Part shown: positions 35,149 through 47,800 of the stretch, one piece after another
Numbering within the stretch: position 1 is the first letter of the stretch
Layout of the letters: the number at the start of each line of letters is the position of its first letter
From: Carallia brachiata
Lineage: Eukaryota; Streptophyta; Magnoliopsida; Malpighiales; Rhizophoraceae
Length of the DNA: 64,000 nt
NCBI GenBank assembly: GCA_021464245.1
Contig: JADCRB010000098.1
Location: 372,001 to 436,000 of the forward strand
Reading direction: 5' to 3'
Position numbers and translations under genes: made by a program
Notes under the pieces: generated by a model
The model's input: the letters and a program-made list of their open reading frames with translations, nothing else
Database searches by the model: none
Told to the model about the DNA's origin: nothing

Positions 35149-38100
35149 ATGGAGTCTTTGTGCTGTCTTCTCTCACCGGCTCCTCCTCACATAATAAAGT
35201 CTACTTCTTTCAAGGTCTCTTCCTCTGCAGCAACCAGAATTTCCCTTCTGTCACGCGCCTCCGTGGCCTCTCCTCCTGCTCCTCCCCTTCCTCCTCCACA
35301 GCACAAAACATCCACTCCCAAGAAGCGCTCTTCAAAACCCACCACCAAAACTACATCTCCAGCAACCCCCACAACAGCATCAACTACTTTAGAGACTAGT
35401 CCCATCCCGGACCCCGTTCCTCCCAAAAAGGTGCCTCTTTGTTCTTCATTCTTATGAACCGTTTTCTTTAATTTGCTTATAATTAAGAAATGAACTTTTA
35501 TGGGTGAAATTCAGTGTTTGTTTTGGTATGCAAGAATCCAAGATTTCTGTTTTAAGCTAAAATCCTTGTCAATTTGTCTCTTCGTTGAACTGCTAGATGA
35601 TAATTCTATAAGAAGGGGGAAAAAAAAGGTTGAATGTCACTGAAAATCTTGACTTTAGCCGCAATGCTCTCGTTTCTGAAAAATTTGGCAGCTTAATTTT
35701 TATGAAAATTATTAGATATTTACAAATTTTTCTGGAAGGTTGGACTATTTGCAATTGGGACTTTTCAGCAGTCAATCTTTGAGTTTTGAGCAGGTTTGAC
35801 CATGTTGTTTGTATGGATGAGTAGGTGCTGGTTCCAATTGGGTTTGGAACAGAGGAAATGGAAGCTGTTATTATGGTTGATGTTCTGCGCCGAGCTGGTG
35901 CAGAGGTGACTGTTGCTTCCGTGGAGCCGCAGCTAGAGATTGTGGCCGCAAGTGGCACTAGACTGGTTGCTGATACCTCCATCTCCACCTGTTCGAAAGA
36001 AATTTTTGATCTTGTGGCTTTACCGGTTTGTCTTTATTTATTTAGTTATTTATTTTTCCTTGTAATGTGCATACTTTTGAAGGGGGGCCTTGGTGTAACA
36101 AAAAAATTATTCCATTGTGACCCAGTGGTCACATTGGGTCACAATGTTTGTATATTAGAAATAGCCCATTTGTAAAAACAAACAGAAGGCTACAAACATC
36201 GACCCTTACCCAGACCACACAAGTGTGGGAGCCTTTTGCACTGGGTTGGGTTGCCTTTTTTTTTTTTTTTTTTTCCTGCAATGTGCATACTTTTAGTCTA
36301 ATAAATTAGCTCTTGAAGGGAGAAGTGCAAATTTTCTGTGAGTTTCCTGTTTGTACGCTCATAAAGTTAGTTCTCTTGCATGGGAATTCTCAATTTCTTG
36401 GTAGAAGCAATGTTAGTGCCTTACCAATGGCAGCAGAGATATAACAACCGATAAGGCAGGATAGGTTTTTTTTAGTGAAGAGTGGTGAAATAATGGCATT
36501 TGTTACCAGAAAAGATTAAAATGACACTGGGGTATTATTATCAAGTAAGGAAGGCTGCTTTTCTTATTGAAAGACTAATGTTGGGTGACCGGCCTGAAGG
36601 GGGGAATGCCAGGTTCTGCAAGATTAAGAGACTGTGAAGTTTTACAGCAAATCACAACCAAACAAGCTGAGGACAAGAGATTATTTGGAGCTATATGTGC
36701 TGCTCCAGCAGTCACACTTCTTCCATGGGGCCTCCTAAGAAAAAAGCAGGTGGCTTGTTGAGTTTTTTTGTGATGGAATGTTGGTGAATATGCATAAATA
36801 TGATTTGGTTTTCTGATTGCGCTGTAGCATGTAATGAAAGATGACGTGTCACCCGGCATTCATGGACAAACTTCCAACCTTCTGGGCTGTTAAATCAAAT
36901 ATTCAAGTTTCTGGAGAAGTTACAACAAGCCGGGGGCCTGGAACTTCTTTTGAGTTTGCTGTATGTTTGGTGGAACAGCTTTTTGGGGAGTCTGTTGCCA
37001 GAGAGGTGGGAGAACTATTGGTAAGGCCAATTATAATAAACTTTGCTGGATGCTTTGTGCCTTATTATCTAGTTTTCTTCGGCTGATTTTTTTTTATATT
37101 CTGTACTAGCTGATGCGAAGCATTGACGATACCCATAGGAAAGAGGAATTTAACACAGTTGAATGGTCAATTGACCACAATCCTCGTGTATGTTACTTCT
37201 AACTCATTTGTTACTGTTCATATTCATATTAGCTTGGTGATATCCTTTAGTTCGGTTTTGGTAATAATTTCTTTGCATTGTAAATTATTGGTTTGGACAT
37301 GTGGGCCTTATGAGCCACAAAATCTCAACAATTACAGAATATCTTCACTGATGCTCTTCCTGTAGATGGTGAGCTCTTTGATGTATTTTGCCTTGTCGTC
37401 CAGTACTGTCATTTAGATTCATGGAGAAGTATTTCTTGCATTCCCCATTTGTTCTGCTTCTAACTACACCTGGCTTTGGTGATATTACTATTTTGTTTCA
37501 TTTGGTTTCTATTGAAACTTTAAACTTTGTCTGGTCATTCCTATGTTACACAGGTTCTTGTTCCCGTTGCAAATGGTTCCGAAGAGATTGAAATAGTAAC
37601 AATTGTGGATGTTTTGCGGCGAGCAAAGGTGGATGTGGAAGTTGCTTCAATTGAAAAATCTGTGCAAATTTTGGCATCTCAAGGCACAAAAATTGTTGCT
37701 GACAAATTACTTGCAGATGCTACCAAGTCTATATATGATCTAATCATCCTTCCGGTGAGCCAAACAAATCCTTAATAGTCTCATCATCAGCTTTCTTTCC
37801 ATTCTTCTAGACAGAATCTTTTATGGTTTTTGGATTCATGCTTCAACATCGGTCTGCATTTAATCCAGTGAAGTTTTGCGTGTTATGATTGAAACGGCTT
37901 GGATGCTTTATATAAATTGGTTTGCTGAACTTCATCTTTATGTTAAATATACTATGTTCTGTCAGTTCTTGGTGGAGTTTAATGGGATTATTATGGGGTG
38001 TACTTGGCTTTCTTAAGGTACCTAAAAAATCTCTCCTTGGTACCAATTTTCAGAGTCCACTATATATCCCTAAGAGTTTGGATTTGTTGTGAACATTTAG

Positions 38101-38528
38101 GGAGGTACTGGTGGGGCCGAAAGGCTACAGAAATCTAGAATTCTGAAAAAACTGCTCCAGGAGCAAAATGTAGCTGGAAGAATATGTGGAGCAGTTTGCA
38201 CTTCCCCTGCTGTTCTCCATAGACAGGGTTTACTGAAGGTATTGCTAAACTAATAGAAATCTTCTGCCTCTAGGTGGTCATATTCTAAATCTTTATCATT
38301 TTCTGCCATATATAGGATAAGCGAGCCACTGGACATCCTTCCATTCTGAGCAAACTGACAAGTGAAGTGGTTAATGGTGCAAAAGTAGTTATTGATGGTA
38401 AACTAATCACAAGCAAGGGACTTGCTACAGTAACAGATTTTGCGTTGGCTATCGTGAGCAAGCTTTTTGGTCACGCAAGGGCAAGAAGTGTAGCTGAGGG
38501 CCTCGTTTTTGAATATCCCAGGAATTAG
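35149..38528 (+). CDS. DJ1C: DJ-1 homolog C, tandem DJ-1/PfpI domains, probably plastid
   Basis: Eight exons, all in phase 0: 35149-35430, 35825-36025, 36600-36749, 36841-37020, 37110-37187, 37554-37754, 38101-38238 and 38316-38528; 480 residues. The N-terminus is Ser/Thr/Pro/Lys-rich, a likely plastid transit peptide (about 1-90). Two DJ-1/PfpI domains follow (about 95-297 and 298-480), each opening with VLVP and carrying the conserved Glu (Glu107, Glu310) and a nucleophile-elbow Cys (Cys194 in GAICAAPA, Cys397 in GAVCTSPA). DJ-1 family proteins act in glyoxal detoxification, deglycase-type reactions and redox protection. Arabidopsis DJ1C (At4g34020) is needed for chloroplast development. 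The phase-0 introns at matching places of the two domains (after ALPV and ILPV type ends) show that they arose by internal duplication. Acceptors of exons 3 and 4 are weak but are fixed by protein similarity. Confidence 0.92.
36079..36276 (+). mobile_element. Au-type SINE in DJ-1C intron 2
   Basis: The 198-base insert is flanked by an 18-bp direct repeat, TGTAATGTGCATACTTTT at 36061-36078 and TGCAATGTGCATACTTTT at 36277-36294. Inside are TTGTGACCCAGTGGTCAC, AGCCCATTTGTAAAAA, GACCCTTACCCAGACC, and GGAGCCTTTTGCACTGGG before a T-rich end. These match the layout of the plant Au SINE as I know it. It lies in the same orientation as the gene and away from splice sites. Confidence 0.85.
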
Positions 38529-39316
38529 ATTAATCAACTCCTGATTGGAAGGGTATTTTGTACGTTGTCTACAAGAACATAGTCAGTTCTCCCAGATTGA
38601 ATCTTTTGTCCCAAGTTGCTCGGCTAATGGGTGTTCCAGGTGAAAAATTTTCAATAACGAGGCCCAAGACCATGCTGAGGGTCATGGTCACTGTTTCTAG
38701 TGCCAAAGTTGATACATGCCGAAGCTGCCCACTCCAGAGCCATTCAAGCCTTGCTGCTTGATGAGAACTGAGAAGTCTATTGATTGTATGGATGTGGAGG
38801 TACTGTTTTCAATTGGATTTGGCAAATTGGAAGCTGAAACATCTTAAACCGAATATTCTCCGAGTGTTTTTTAACAGTTAATGGCAGGCATTATAAGAAA
38901 GATGCCACCCCCATGTCGCTTTAATTGTAAATGTGGGTGAAAGCTTACTTAATGCTTTTGGCCCGTTTTTACAGGCAGAATTAATTCGAAGTCTATTCAT
39001 TAATGAAAACCGAATCGCAGGAATTTGCCACCTAAGGTGTAATTGCCAGCTATAAGTAAACAAGACATTTTCGTGGATAAGAATGCCCTGGAATTCTACC
39101 AGATGCAGCCTACTTACAGTTAGAATGCTAATTCCAGCCCTCTATCTGTGCAATGAGTTCATTGTAATTTCCATTGTGACCAACATTAATGTTGACGAGG
39201 TTGAGTATTTACTCAAGTAGTTGAGAGCAGTATTCCTCAATCATGAGGTGAGAGGTTCAACTCCTATCAACTTCATTCCTCCTCTCCCTCATATGCTTAT
39301 TAGGGCTCATTGTAAA

Positions 39317-39348
<32 letters not shown>

Positions 39349-40339
39349 TATTAATGCTGACTATGGTAACATTAGGGGTGTTGGTAATTTATACCTGTCT
39401 TAATCTTTGACTATGGTAACAGAGATAGATGAGAAGTGCAATACCATGATTACCGTTCTTTTTTTTTTGACAGAAATAATTACCGTTCTTGTTGAGCTTT
39501 TTACCTGTCCGCACATTTTGATCAACTTCATTTGTACGTTCTTGTACACATTGTGTGAATTATGTCAAGAAATATTTTTTTTTTCAAAAAATTATTTTAA
39601 TATCAATGACACCAAACGAATGTCACCCCACCTTCGTATATCATTTTAACTTTATTATTATTATTTTTTGTTAGAACGGGAGGCTTACAACCTTTAAATA
39701 AAAGCAGCCGGCTGCCGAACCTCCTACTAAGCCCTTAATTTTTTTTAAAAAAATATTTTTTAGTGGCTAATTCTAAAGTATCCAACAGACGTCAACACTG
39801 ATGGGGTTAAAACTTACCAAGTCAATCCCTTTTGAGTTATGATTTTTTTCAAAGATTAAAAGAAAAATTAACTATTAAAATATTCCATAAAATTAGACAA
39901 AAAGAGGTCCAAACAAAAAAAAAAGAACTATTTAAAAAATCAACGATTTAGTTGGTAACAGTTGTAAAAGGAGAATTTGGTGCGTAAGGCCGTCATATTG
40001 CGGGGTCCGTATGTGAAGAATCGATCCATGCAGCCAATGTTTTGCTGTTGCGAATAGATAATTTTTAAAATTTGAACCCTAACTACCCAACTTTAATGAA
40101 GTAACCTTTTTGTCACCCACAAACTTTTTTTATATTGAGTAATAGTTATCATTATTATTAATTGAAAAATGACAGCTAAAGAAAGTCTAATAGTTTTTTT
40201 TATTTAAATATTGATAATTCTATAATTGGAAATCTATGTTGATTTGATATATTCCTTTTATTCCCGAGTGAGGGAGCTTTTAGGAAGAATTTTACTTTTC
40301 TTTTCTTGGTTAAAATTTAAAATTATGTAAAGTTGTAAT
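38529..40339. other. 3' flank of DJ-1C and spacer
   Basis: The first 300-400 bases are the likely DJ-1C 3' UTR; a 67-codon frame at 38558 lies in it and has no recognisable domain. A SINE occupies 39196-39349. The rest is A/T-rich with no gene. Confidence 0.5.
39196..39349 (+). mobile_element. tRNA-derived SINE
   Basis: An A-box-like CAAGTAGTTGAGAGC is followed by a B box (GAGGTTCAACTCC at about 39251), and the element ends in an A-rich/(AT)n tail. Near-identical 11-bp repeats flank it: ATTAATGTTGA at 39185-39195 and ATTAATGCTGA at 39350-39360. Confidence 0.75.
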
Positions 40340-43300
40340 CTGCTTTTCCTTGCTTGCGTCAAAAGAATGCCACCGACTTGAGAATTCCTTGTTTGGAATT
40401 GGCTTTGGAGGGTATTCAGGTAAATTTACTTTTCCTCCCACAACGAGGAGTTGTATGTAACGGTCATCATTGTAGTCTGAACATCTTGGTGGTTGCAAGC
40501 CAGCGCTTGAGGCTGCAAGGTTCTCTTTCTTTATCGGGTAATTGCCTTTGTCATCGCAAGAACTTCGCTTTCTTTCTTGCTTGTTCTTTATTAATTTTTA
40601 TTTTAACTATTTTGGGCTTTGTGAAATTCAATGGCTTGTCTAACTATCCATGAATGAAGAGCTGGCGTTTCTCTTAGTGCAAAGGGGCCGATGGAAGAAG
40701 CTAGACAGAATCGTATTTTCATGACCAAATTATTGATAGAAACTGATATTATTGGCCGTTGAAGCAGGAGTATTCTTCTCTTCTTGGGCTTCTTGATATA
40801 ACAAGGGCCTGACCATTCTACCCTTGGGTCAGAGACACGAAGACAGGACTATGAGTGTTTTGCCATGGAACCAGTACTAGTTGGTGGACCAAGATCCGGA
40901 CACTGACCTCCATCTGGCTTCTGTGAAGAACCGGCTTTTCGGTGGTTACACTTTCTTCCTACTTCTGCAGGACCTGATTCTCGGTCATTCGGGTAAACGT
41001 ATTTTCCAGAATTCTTTTTTTGTTTGGAGTTTGCAGATTCCTTTCCTTCTTGCAGAGATAGCCATTCAGGTATATATCGACGCCGACTTAAGTTGATTCC
41101 TATACTCATTGGTTTTTCCTTTTCAAATATAATTAAAAACTCCAATCTGTGCTTCCTTTTAAAGTCTATAAATTATAGTAAGCCACAAGGTTAACCTCAG
41201 CTTCTTCTGTTTTATTTTCTATTCTTCCTCTTTTTTTGGTCATTTTAAAGCCCCGCATTGGTCAGGTTATGTGTTTCTGTACATTTTCTTGTGATTTTTC
41301 TTCTATGTCACACTGTTGAATCTCTTTCTAATAGGTGTGACTTACCAAGAATGATATTTTTGTAGCGTCCTATGCTGGAACATTGCGTGCATCCTTAAAG
41401 AGCAGAAAGGTCTCTTAATTTCATGTCAATTTTTGAAACATGCCAGAAATTCAGCGTTAATTATTTCTTCTATTTGTGTTTTTCAGGATTCATGGAAATA
41501 TCAGTGCACAAATGTACAAGTAGATGGAAAGAAGAATGATAATTCAGCACGGTGCCTCTATTAGTTTAAGATCTCTTTCTTTGGGTACATAGCTCCATAT
41601 CTCCTTTTAACTTTTTCTTTCTTGCTTCTTGTTTTGTGCACATGTAGATGGAAAGAAGAATGATATGGTGCCTCTATAAGCCCAAGATCACTTTTTTGGG
41701 TACATAGCTCAATATCTCCTTTGACTTTTTCTTTCTTAGTTCTTGTTTTGTGTTTCTTTTTCCCTATCTGAAACTTTCGTTGAAATTTTTAGGAAGGTAC
41801 TTTTCAGGAATGAAGAACTCAGATGTAAAATTTTCAGTAGGCTGCTTTTCAGGAATCAAGAGCACAGATGCTCATAATTCAAGTGTTCTTCTAACTAAAT
41901 TTAGTAACCCAAAATTTCATCTTATTGCATTTATATTTGATATTTTTGCAGTGGAAATGTGCATGAAGTCAGAGGTCCTATCACTTTCAAGGGGAAGGTG
42001 TCTTGAGGCTTATGATATTGAAGATCTTGCGAGGTTGGAAAAGCTGTTGAAAGTATGTGACTACAAGCCATACTTTTTAGATCAGGACATATAATTGGCT
42101 CTTTTTACAACTTTCTATGCCGAATGAGCCCTCTAAATGGTTCTCTCCAACTGCGTACTCTCTCTCTCTCTCTCTCTCAAAATCTCAAACATTCCAGGAT
42201 GCCCATATTATTCAGTTCACTTAATGTTGAATCAAGCAGAATCAGTTTTTTGCTCGCAAAGCAATGTAACTAATCAACTCAATCCTCAGAAGAGCAGTGG
42301 AAGTAGATATTAAAGAAGGCATTCTTATTTCTGGGGAAGCTCAGTATATCTTCTGATTCTCTGTTCAACCACAGATAATATGAACAAAAAAAAAAAAGTT
42401 GAAATAAATTTTATTTTTTCTTCAGCAGTTTTCTTTGTTCAAACATAAAATTGATATTTTCCTAACATGCAGCTACACAGAAGTCATCACTTTTGATGGT
42501 GCTAGTGTGGATGTTGAAGATGATAGTTTAGGCAACTCTGTTCAGTTGAAGGTATTGCTCACTAATAGTTATGTGAAATGGCACAGGTAAATATCCAAGT
42601 CTTTGTACCTAATGATTCTGTTTTTGAAAATTCCAGTAATTATTTACTGTCTTGTTATGTCCTATTCTTGTTCTGCTTATTGATCTTTCCGCAATGTTCT
42701 TGTTAAACTCATTGGAGAAGCACGAATTTCACCTTACCTATATCAGTAAGTACACTTGTCTGCTGTTTTTATTCTTGTTCTGCTTATTCATCTTTCCATT
42801 ATGTCCTTTGCTCAATCGTAACTTATTTTATCGCACATATACAAGTTAATTCTTTGTTACTTCAAAATGAATCTTTTTTTGTTAATTTCTTTTGTTGATC
42901 TAATTTTAATCTAAGGTAATTGAAGCTGCATCAGATACAAATCAGACTCTTCTCATTCAATTGAATATCAGTAATACTATTGGAAGGCAGAAGTGTGTTT
43001 TTGTGCTTATTTCACATTAATTTTGTTCTATTGTAGCTTATGGCCTCCAATATTGTGCAAAAGGGTTATTCTCTTTTCTTAATAATTTCTTCCGAAGAGA
43101 TGGCATCATGTTTCTTATTGTCAGCTTGCTTTGCAGTGACGTGTCAAAAGGGACGAGAGTTAATCACAAAGTTGTTCATGCTAGACATCAATGCATTGCT
43201 TATCTTGTAGTCTATTTTGAAACACATTTGGAGGCACTACATGTAATCGACGCGAAATCGTATGTATCATTGCCACACAATATTGTGCTTTTACATATAT

Positions 43301-44290
43301 GCAATTCAAAATTTCCCACATTCCAATAACTGACTCTTCAATTTTTTACTGCAGGTGTGTGCTGCTTTCATTTCCCCCATTTTTCATAGTTATGCTCTGA
43401 ATGCAATTTGCAAAACAGAAGATCCGTAGTTGTTTCAGGTTTGTTGTGCATTTTGGAGTCTTTTTTATGAAATATTCAGGGATTTGATTGCATACATGGA
43501 TAGGATACTAAATGCATTGTAAACCATGGAGCGAGAAAATTGTTAAGAAGAAATTTTATGGAGATTGTTCTAGGAGGCTTCCTCTTGTTCACTCCAAGTT
43601 ATAAGCAGATGGAAAATCTGTGCTTCCACTTGCAAGATTCAGGTCAATAGCCTCAACAAAATGCAAGAAATTTTGAGCTTGTTGGTAAACCCACCCTAGA
43701 TTCTAATCCCCTTTGGCTCATAAATTTATAACTACTTGCTGTCTCTAGCCTCATCTGTTAATCATTTCAGGTATAGTGCTGTCTCGAGATTGTCTTCACA
43801 CAATCCCATGCTCTGAGCTTTCTTTCTAGAAAGAGGTTTTCCCATTGATTTGCCACTTCCTCTTTATGCTTCCTCCGCCAGATGACAGTTTCCTTTATTG
43901 AAGTTGCAAAATTTGGGAAAGCAAAAATGAATTTGCTAAGAACAAAATTCTACGGAAAAAAATGTTGGCTTTGTGTAACTTGTTGGGTAATTGAACATAG
44001 AGTAACCATTCCTTTGGAAATTATCCGTAAATTTCTTTCGTCTATAATTTTGTTTTCTGCCTTTTTGTGTCTTCTGCGGAGGTAACCTGATCTACATCGC
44101 TTCTAATTATTGGATTTCTTTGTGTTTCAATATGTTTTGTAGTTATTATTTATGTGCTGTGCAGCAGAAGCAAGAGGAGGAAGCAGACTTTGACTCTGTT
44201 TTGCAGGATTACTATGATTTTATTTCTCGAGGCAAAGCACCTGCATGGGAAGAAAAAGAATATTAAAGAAATCAGGTTTGTCCTCAGAAA
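40340..44290 (+). pseudogene. decayed exon array, unit 1 (unrecognised gene)
   Basis: Short protein-like stretches bordered by AG and GT splice-like ends recur in this region. Examples are RIPCLELALEGIQ (40379-40421), IPFLLAEIAIQ (41037-41069), a stretch containing GRCLEAYDIEDLARLEKLLK (41950-42052), VDIKEGILISGEAQY (42304-42348), SYTEVITFDGASVDV (about 42470) and a terminal QDYYDFISRGKAPAWEEKEY before a stop at about 44266. Stops and frame changes between them prevent one protein. Unit 2 (44870-48740) contains the same series in the same order. I do not recognise the parent family. The alternative is a poorly spliced but expressed gene. Confidence 0.5.
41502..41755 (+). repeat. imperfect tandem repeat within the exon array
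   Basis: Two direct copies of about 120-140 bases. GTAGATGGAAAGAAGAATGA occurs at about 41519 and again at 41645, each followed by GGTGCCTCTAT, then GGGTACATAGCTC, then a T/C-rich run ending TTCTTGTTTTGTG. A looser third copy of the T/C-rich part lies near 44690. Confidence 0.8.
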
Positions 44291-44869
44291 ATTCAAAGAA
44301 AGGATTTTTTTTTTCTCTTGATGCAACTGGACAGTTTGTACCTATATTTACATTTCTTTTTTCTCTTTCGTTTAACAGGGTAAAAGCTCCTTACAAACGT
44401 GATTTCTGATCAAGATGATGTTTTTGTGATGAAACTATAAGGGGAGATTGAAACTTTCTTGTCAATTGTTAAAATTACGTAAAGTCAGCATTCATGATTT
44501 CTTCTTCTTGTGTTATGCAAATTCACAGAACGACCGGGTGGAGTGGCACAAGATTTTCCTCTTGGCATATGTCGAGATATCGATTCCTTCAAGCAAATGA
44601 CAAAAGTAGATCCTAGCCGCTCTTCCGAACCTCCGGTTCACATGTATATCTGGAAAAGAACATTGAAGAACAATGTGCCTTTTTTTGCTTAATATCTCTT
44701 TTCATTTTTTTTCCTTTTGCTTCTTGTTTTGAGTCCTTTGACTCCTTTCTGACATTTATAATTAACATTTTCAGCATGTTGCTACTGAGTAACAAATAAA
44801 TGGGATCAAACAAGTCAAGTGAGTTATTCTTCCCATTGAAATGTAGTTAGTTTTGACATATTGCAGGAG

Positions 44870-47800
44870 CAATATGCATTAAGCGAGAAGTCATCTATCA
44901 CTTAAAAGAAGCAGTTGTCATCATGTCTATGATATCAAAGTTTTTAAAAGTAGGAAATTTGTTAAAGGTATGTACATTACTTTTTACAAATTACTCTGTC
45001 CCTCCAACTCCATATTTCTAAAACTTTTTTTCTTTTTTCTTTCTTTTTATAATTCAAATCATTACAGGCTGTTCATATTATTCAGCTCACTCCATCACAG
45101 ATGATGCACAATTGATCTTCTTTCCAATCAGCTGTATAATTAATCCACTTATTAGAGAAGCTATGAACGTAGATTTTAAAGGAGCCATTACTAATCCTGG
45201 TGAACCTCAGTATGTAAAAGGAAAGCAAAGAATTCAAAAAATTTGAGCATTAGACTATTAGTCAATAGCTTTATTTAAAAGAAAACTTTTCTGGTTATCA
45301 GCATCATAGAAGTCTTTTCTCATGATGCTGATATTTTGGAGGTCAAAGAAGGTGTGGAATGTCAACAAAAAAAATTAATATCTTGATTTGTAATTAGATT
45401 ATTTTCATTTTCATTCATAATTAAATAATTACTGGAGAAATTAGCTAAACTATCTGAAGTTGATAGTATTGCATACAATCCATTACATGAAATGCCCCCA
45501 GGTAAATATTTAAAGGGCCCATGGTTCTGTTATTCAGTGTCTTCTGGATTGTCTTCTGGCCAATAGTGTCTAGTCCATAATCATAGGAGTTGGTAAGTCA
45601 ATTTTCAGAGGAGAAAAATCTCATTAGAGAAGTGTTTTCTTCAGTACTTAATCTTCTGGCTATTTTTATTCTTCTTTTGCTTATTTATAGGTTTGTAATT
45701 TCCTTGTTATAGCTTTGTTCTCACTTGCATACACAAATAGATTTAGCTTTCCGATAGTTCAAAAGCATCATTTCTTTTTTGTGCATGCATCATTTGCAAT
45801 TTTGTAAGCATTTGTCTTGGAGTGGATAGTTTGTACTGTTTCTGTAATGCTATATGTCATAGTTGGACTGAGCACTTTCCTTCCTTGCAGGATTGTGCCA
45901 CACGGGGTTTTCACTATTAAACTGTGTTTGCTAACTCTTTGCATCACTGATCTAGCTTTGTTTAAGGCAATTTAAGCTACATGATATATGGAATTAGAGG
46001 CCTCTCGTCCAAGAGCATGCTAGTGAGATTACTGCAAGGTGGGCGATCATTCTTTGCCCTCATCTATTTGTCATATTGCTTTTCTAATGATGCTGCTTGT
46101 CTCTATCTTTATTAATCATGATTATTCTGTTCACTTGCTTATTTTTTTTCAAAAAATGAGTGTCACATATCTGATTCTTTGCTTGTTTGGAAAGTGAGTG
46201 ATTCGTAGAGCTTTTTAGAAATTTGTTTGGTTTGTAATTCATTAGAGTGCATTTTAATTATCATTTAGTAGTTGGTAGGTTGGAAATTTTATAGCCCATG
46301 AAAGTCTGTCAGTCTTGGATTTCTTCTCTTCACTTACTTATTTCTTCATGAGTGTCACATTTCTGATCATCAGCTTACTTGAAAACGATATATCTAAAGA
46401 AGTAGACATCATTCATTAGAGTTTGTTCATTTATCATTTTAATAGTTGGTAGCTTGGAAATTTTGAAGCCCTTGAAAGTATGTTAGTCTTGAATTTTTTT
46501 TCTTTAAAATAGATATGTTTAGTAAGATGTCTATTACCACAATTTCATGTTTAATGCAAGGAGGGCTACAATTCACTGCATCTGTTACAATTTGGATATG
46601 GTATTGTTTTTGTGCAACTGGCATGAATGCATTTCCTTTCCATTACATTGAGGTGAAAATTCACAGCTGACACTTAAAAGATTTATGTGGATGAATTTTA
46701 AGGGAAATAATAATTGTGGAAATTGAATATTCTTATTCTTTCTTTTGACCATGAGGACTTTCACATGAGTTGAGTAGACACACACACACACTGTGTTTGT
46801 GGTTCATGGATCCATCTGTCGTATTCAGAATCATTGCCAGTATTTCTTTGGCCATCATTTTAACATGAGGAAATTTGACTTGTTGTGACACCTTGCTATT
46901 CTTGTTGCACAAGACATCTAACCATAGTTTCATTCTTGCATAATTTGCATTTTAATCAAAACTAGCCAAAATTAGGACATTTAGCCGACAAACTTCTATT
47001 CTGCAAGGCTGTGCATGCAGCTAGTATGAATATATTGTTAGTAAATGCAAAGCTCTTTTTTTTTTTTTTTGCTACATCATGATAGGTGAAAGACTTGATT
47101 CCGAAGTTCTCCCTGAAATTGTTAACTACTGCAACATCAACATGATTATATATTACCATATAACTGTTTTCCATTGCTTGGCTTCAATGTAAAAGGACAA
47201 CGTGTATGATTCTATGAATAAAGTCCGCAAACTCAAAGCTTCCCACATTTATGCACTGCTTTCTTCATGCCTGTAAGTGACTGAATTTATATGTTCTGGT
47301 GTTTTAGAACTCTGCCACCAATGAATTCCTTAGCAGCTTAGTGCGTTATTAATTGCAGAACCTGTCCAGATACTCCACATGTAACTGATGTTGAATCACA
47401 GGTATGACCAACCCAATATTGGTGCTTTTACTGGTATGTAATTGAAGTTTTCCTACATTCTAAAAACTAAGTTGTTAATCTTTTACTGGAGGAGGGGGTG
47501 CTGCCACATCCATGGGCCCAGGTAGTCATCATGCTTTGCATGCCAGTTACAAAACACCAGACAGGTGTGTCTAGGAGTAAGCCAGCTTGTGGTTTGTTTC
47601 AGAACTTGTCTGGAGGCTCCACATGTGACAGATGTAGAATCACAGGTACGACCAGCACAATACTATACCATGTAATATAAATTTTTCCATTTCCCCGGAG
47701 CTGAGTTATCAATCTTTTACTGCAGGTGTGGGTTTCTGCCATGTACGCTAATCCTGATGTGCTCAGTGCAAGTCACAAAACAGATAGGTGTACCTTCAAA

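Noticed and set aside
38558..38761. 67-codon frame behind DJ-1C
   Set aside because: It lies in the probable 3' UTR and does not resemble a DJ-1 segment.
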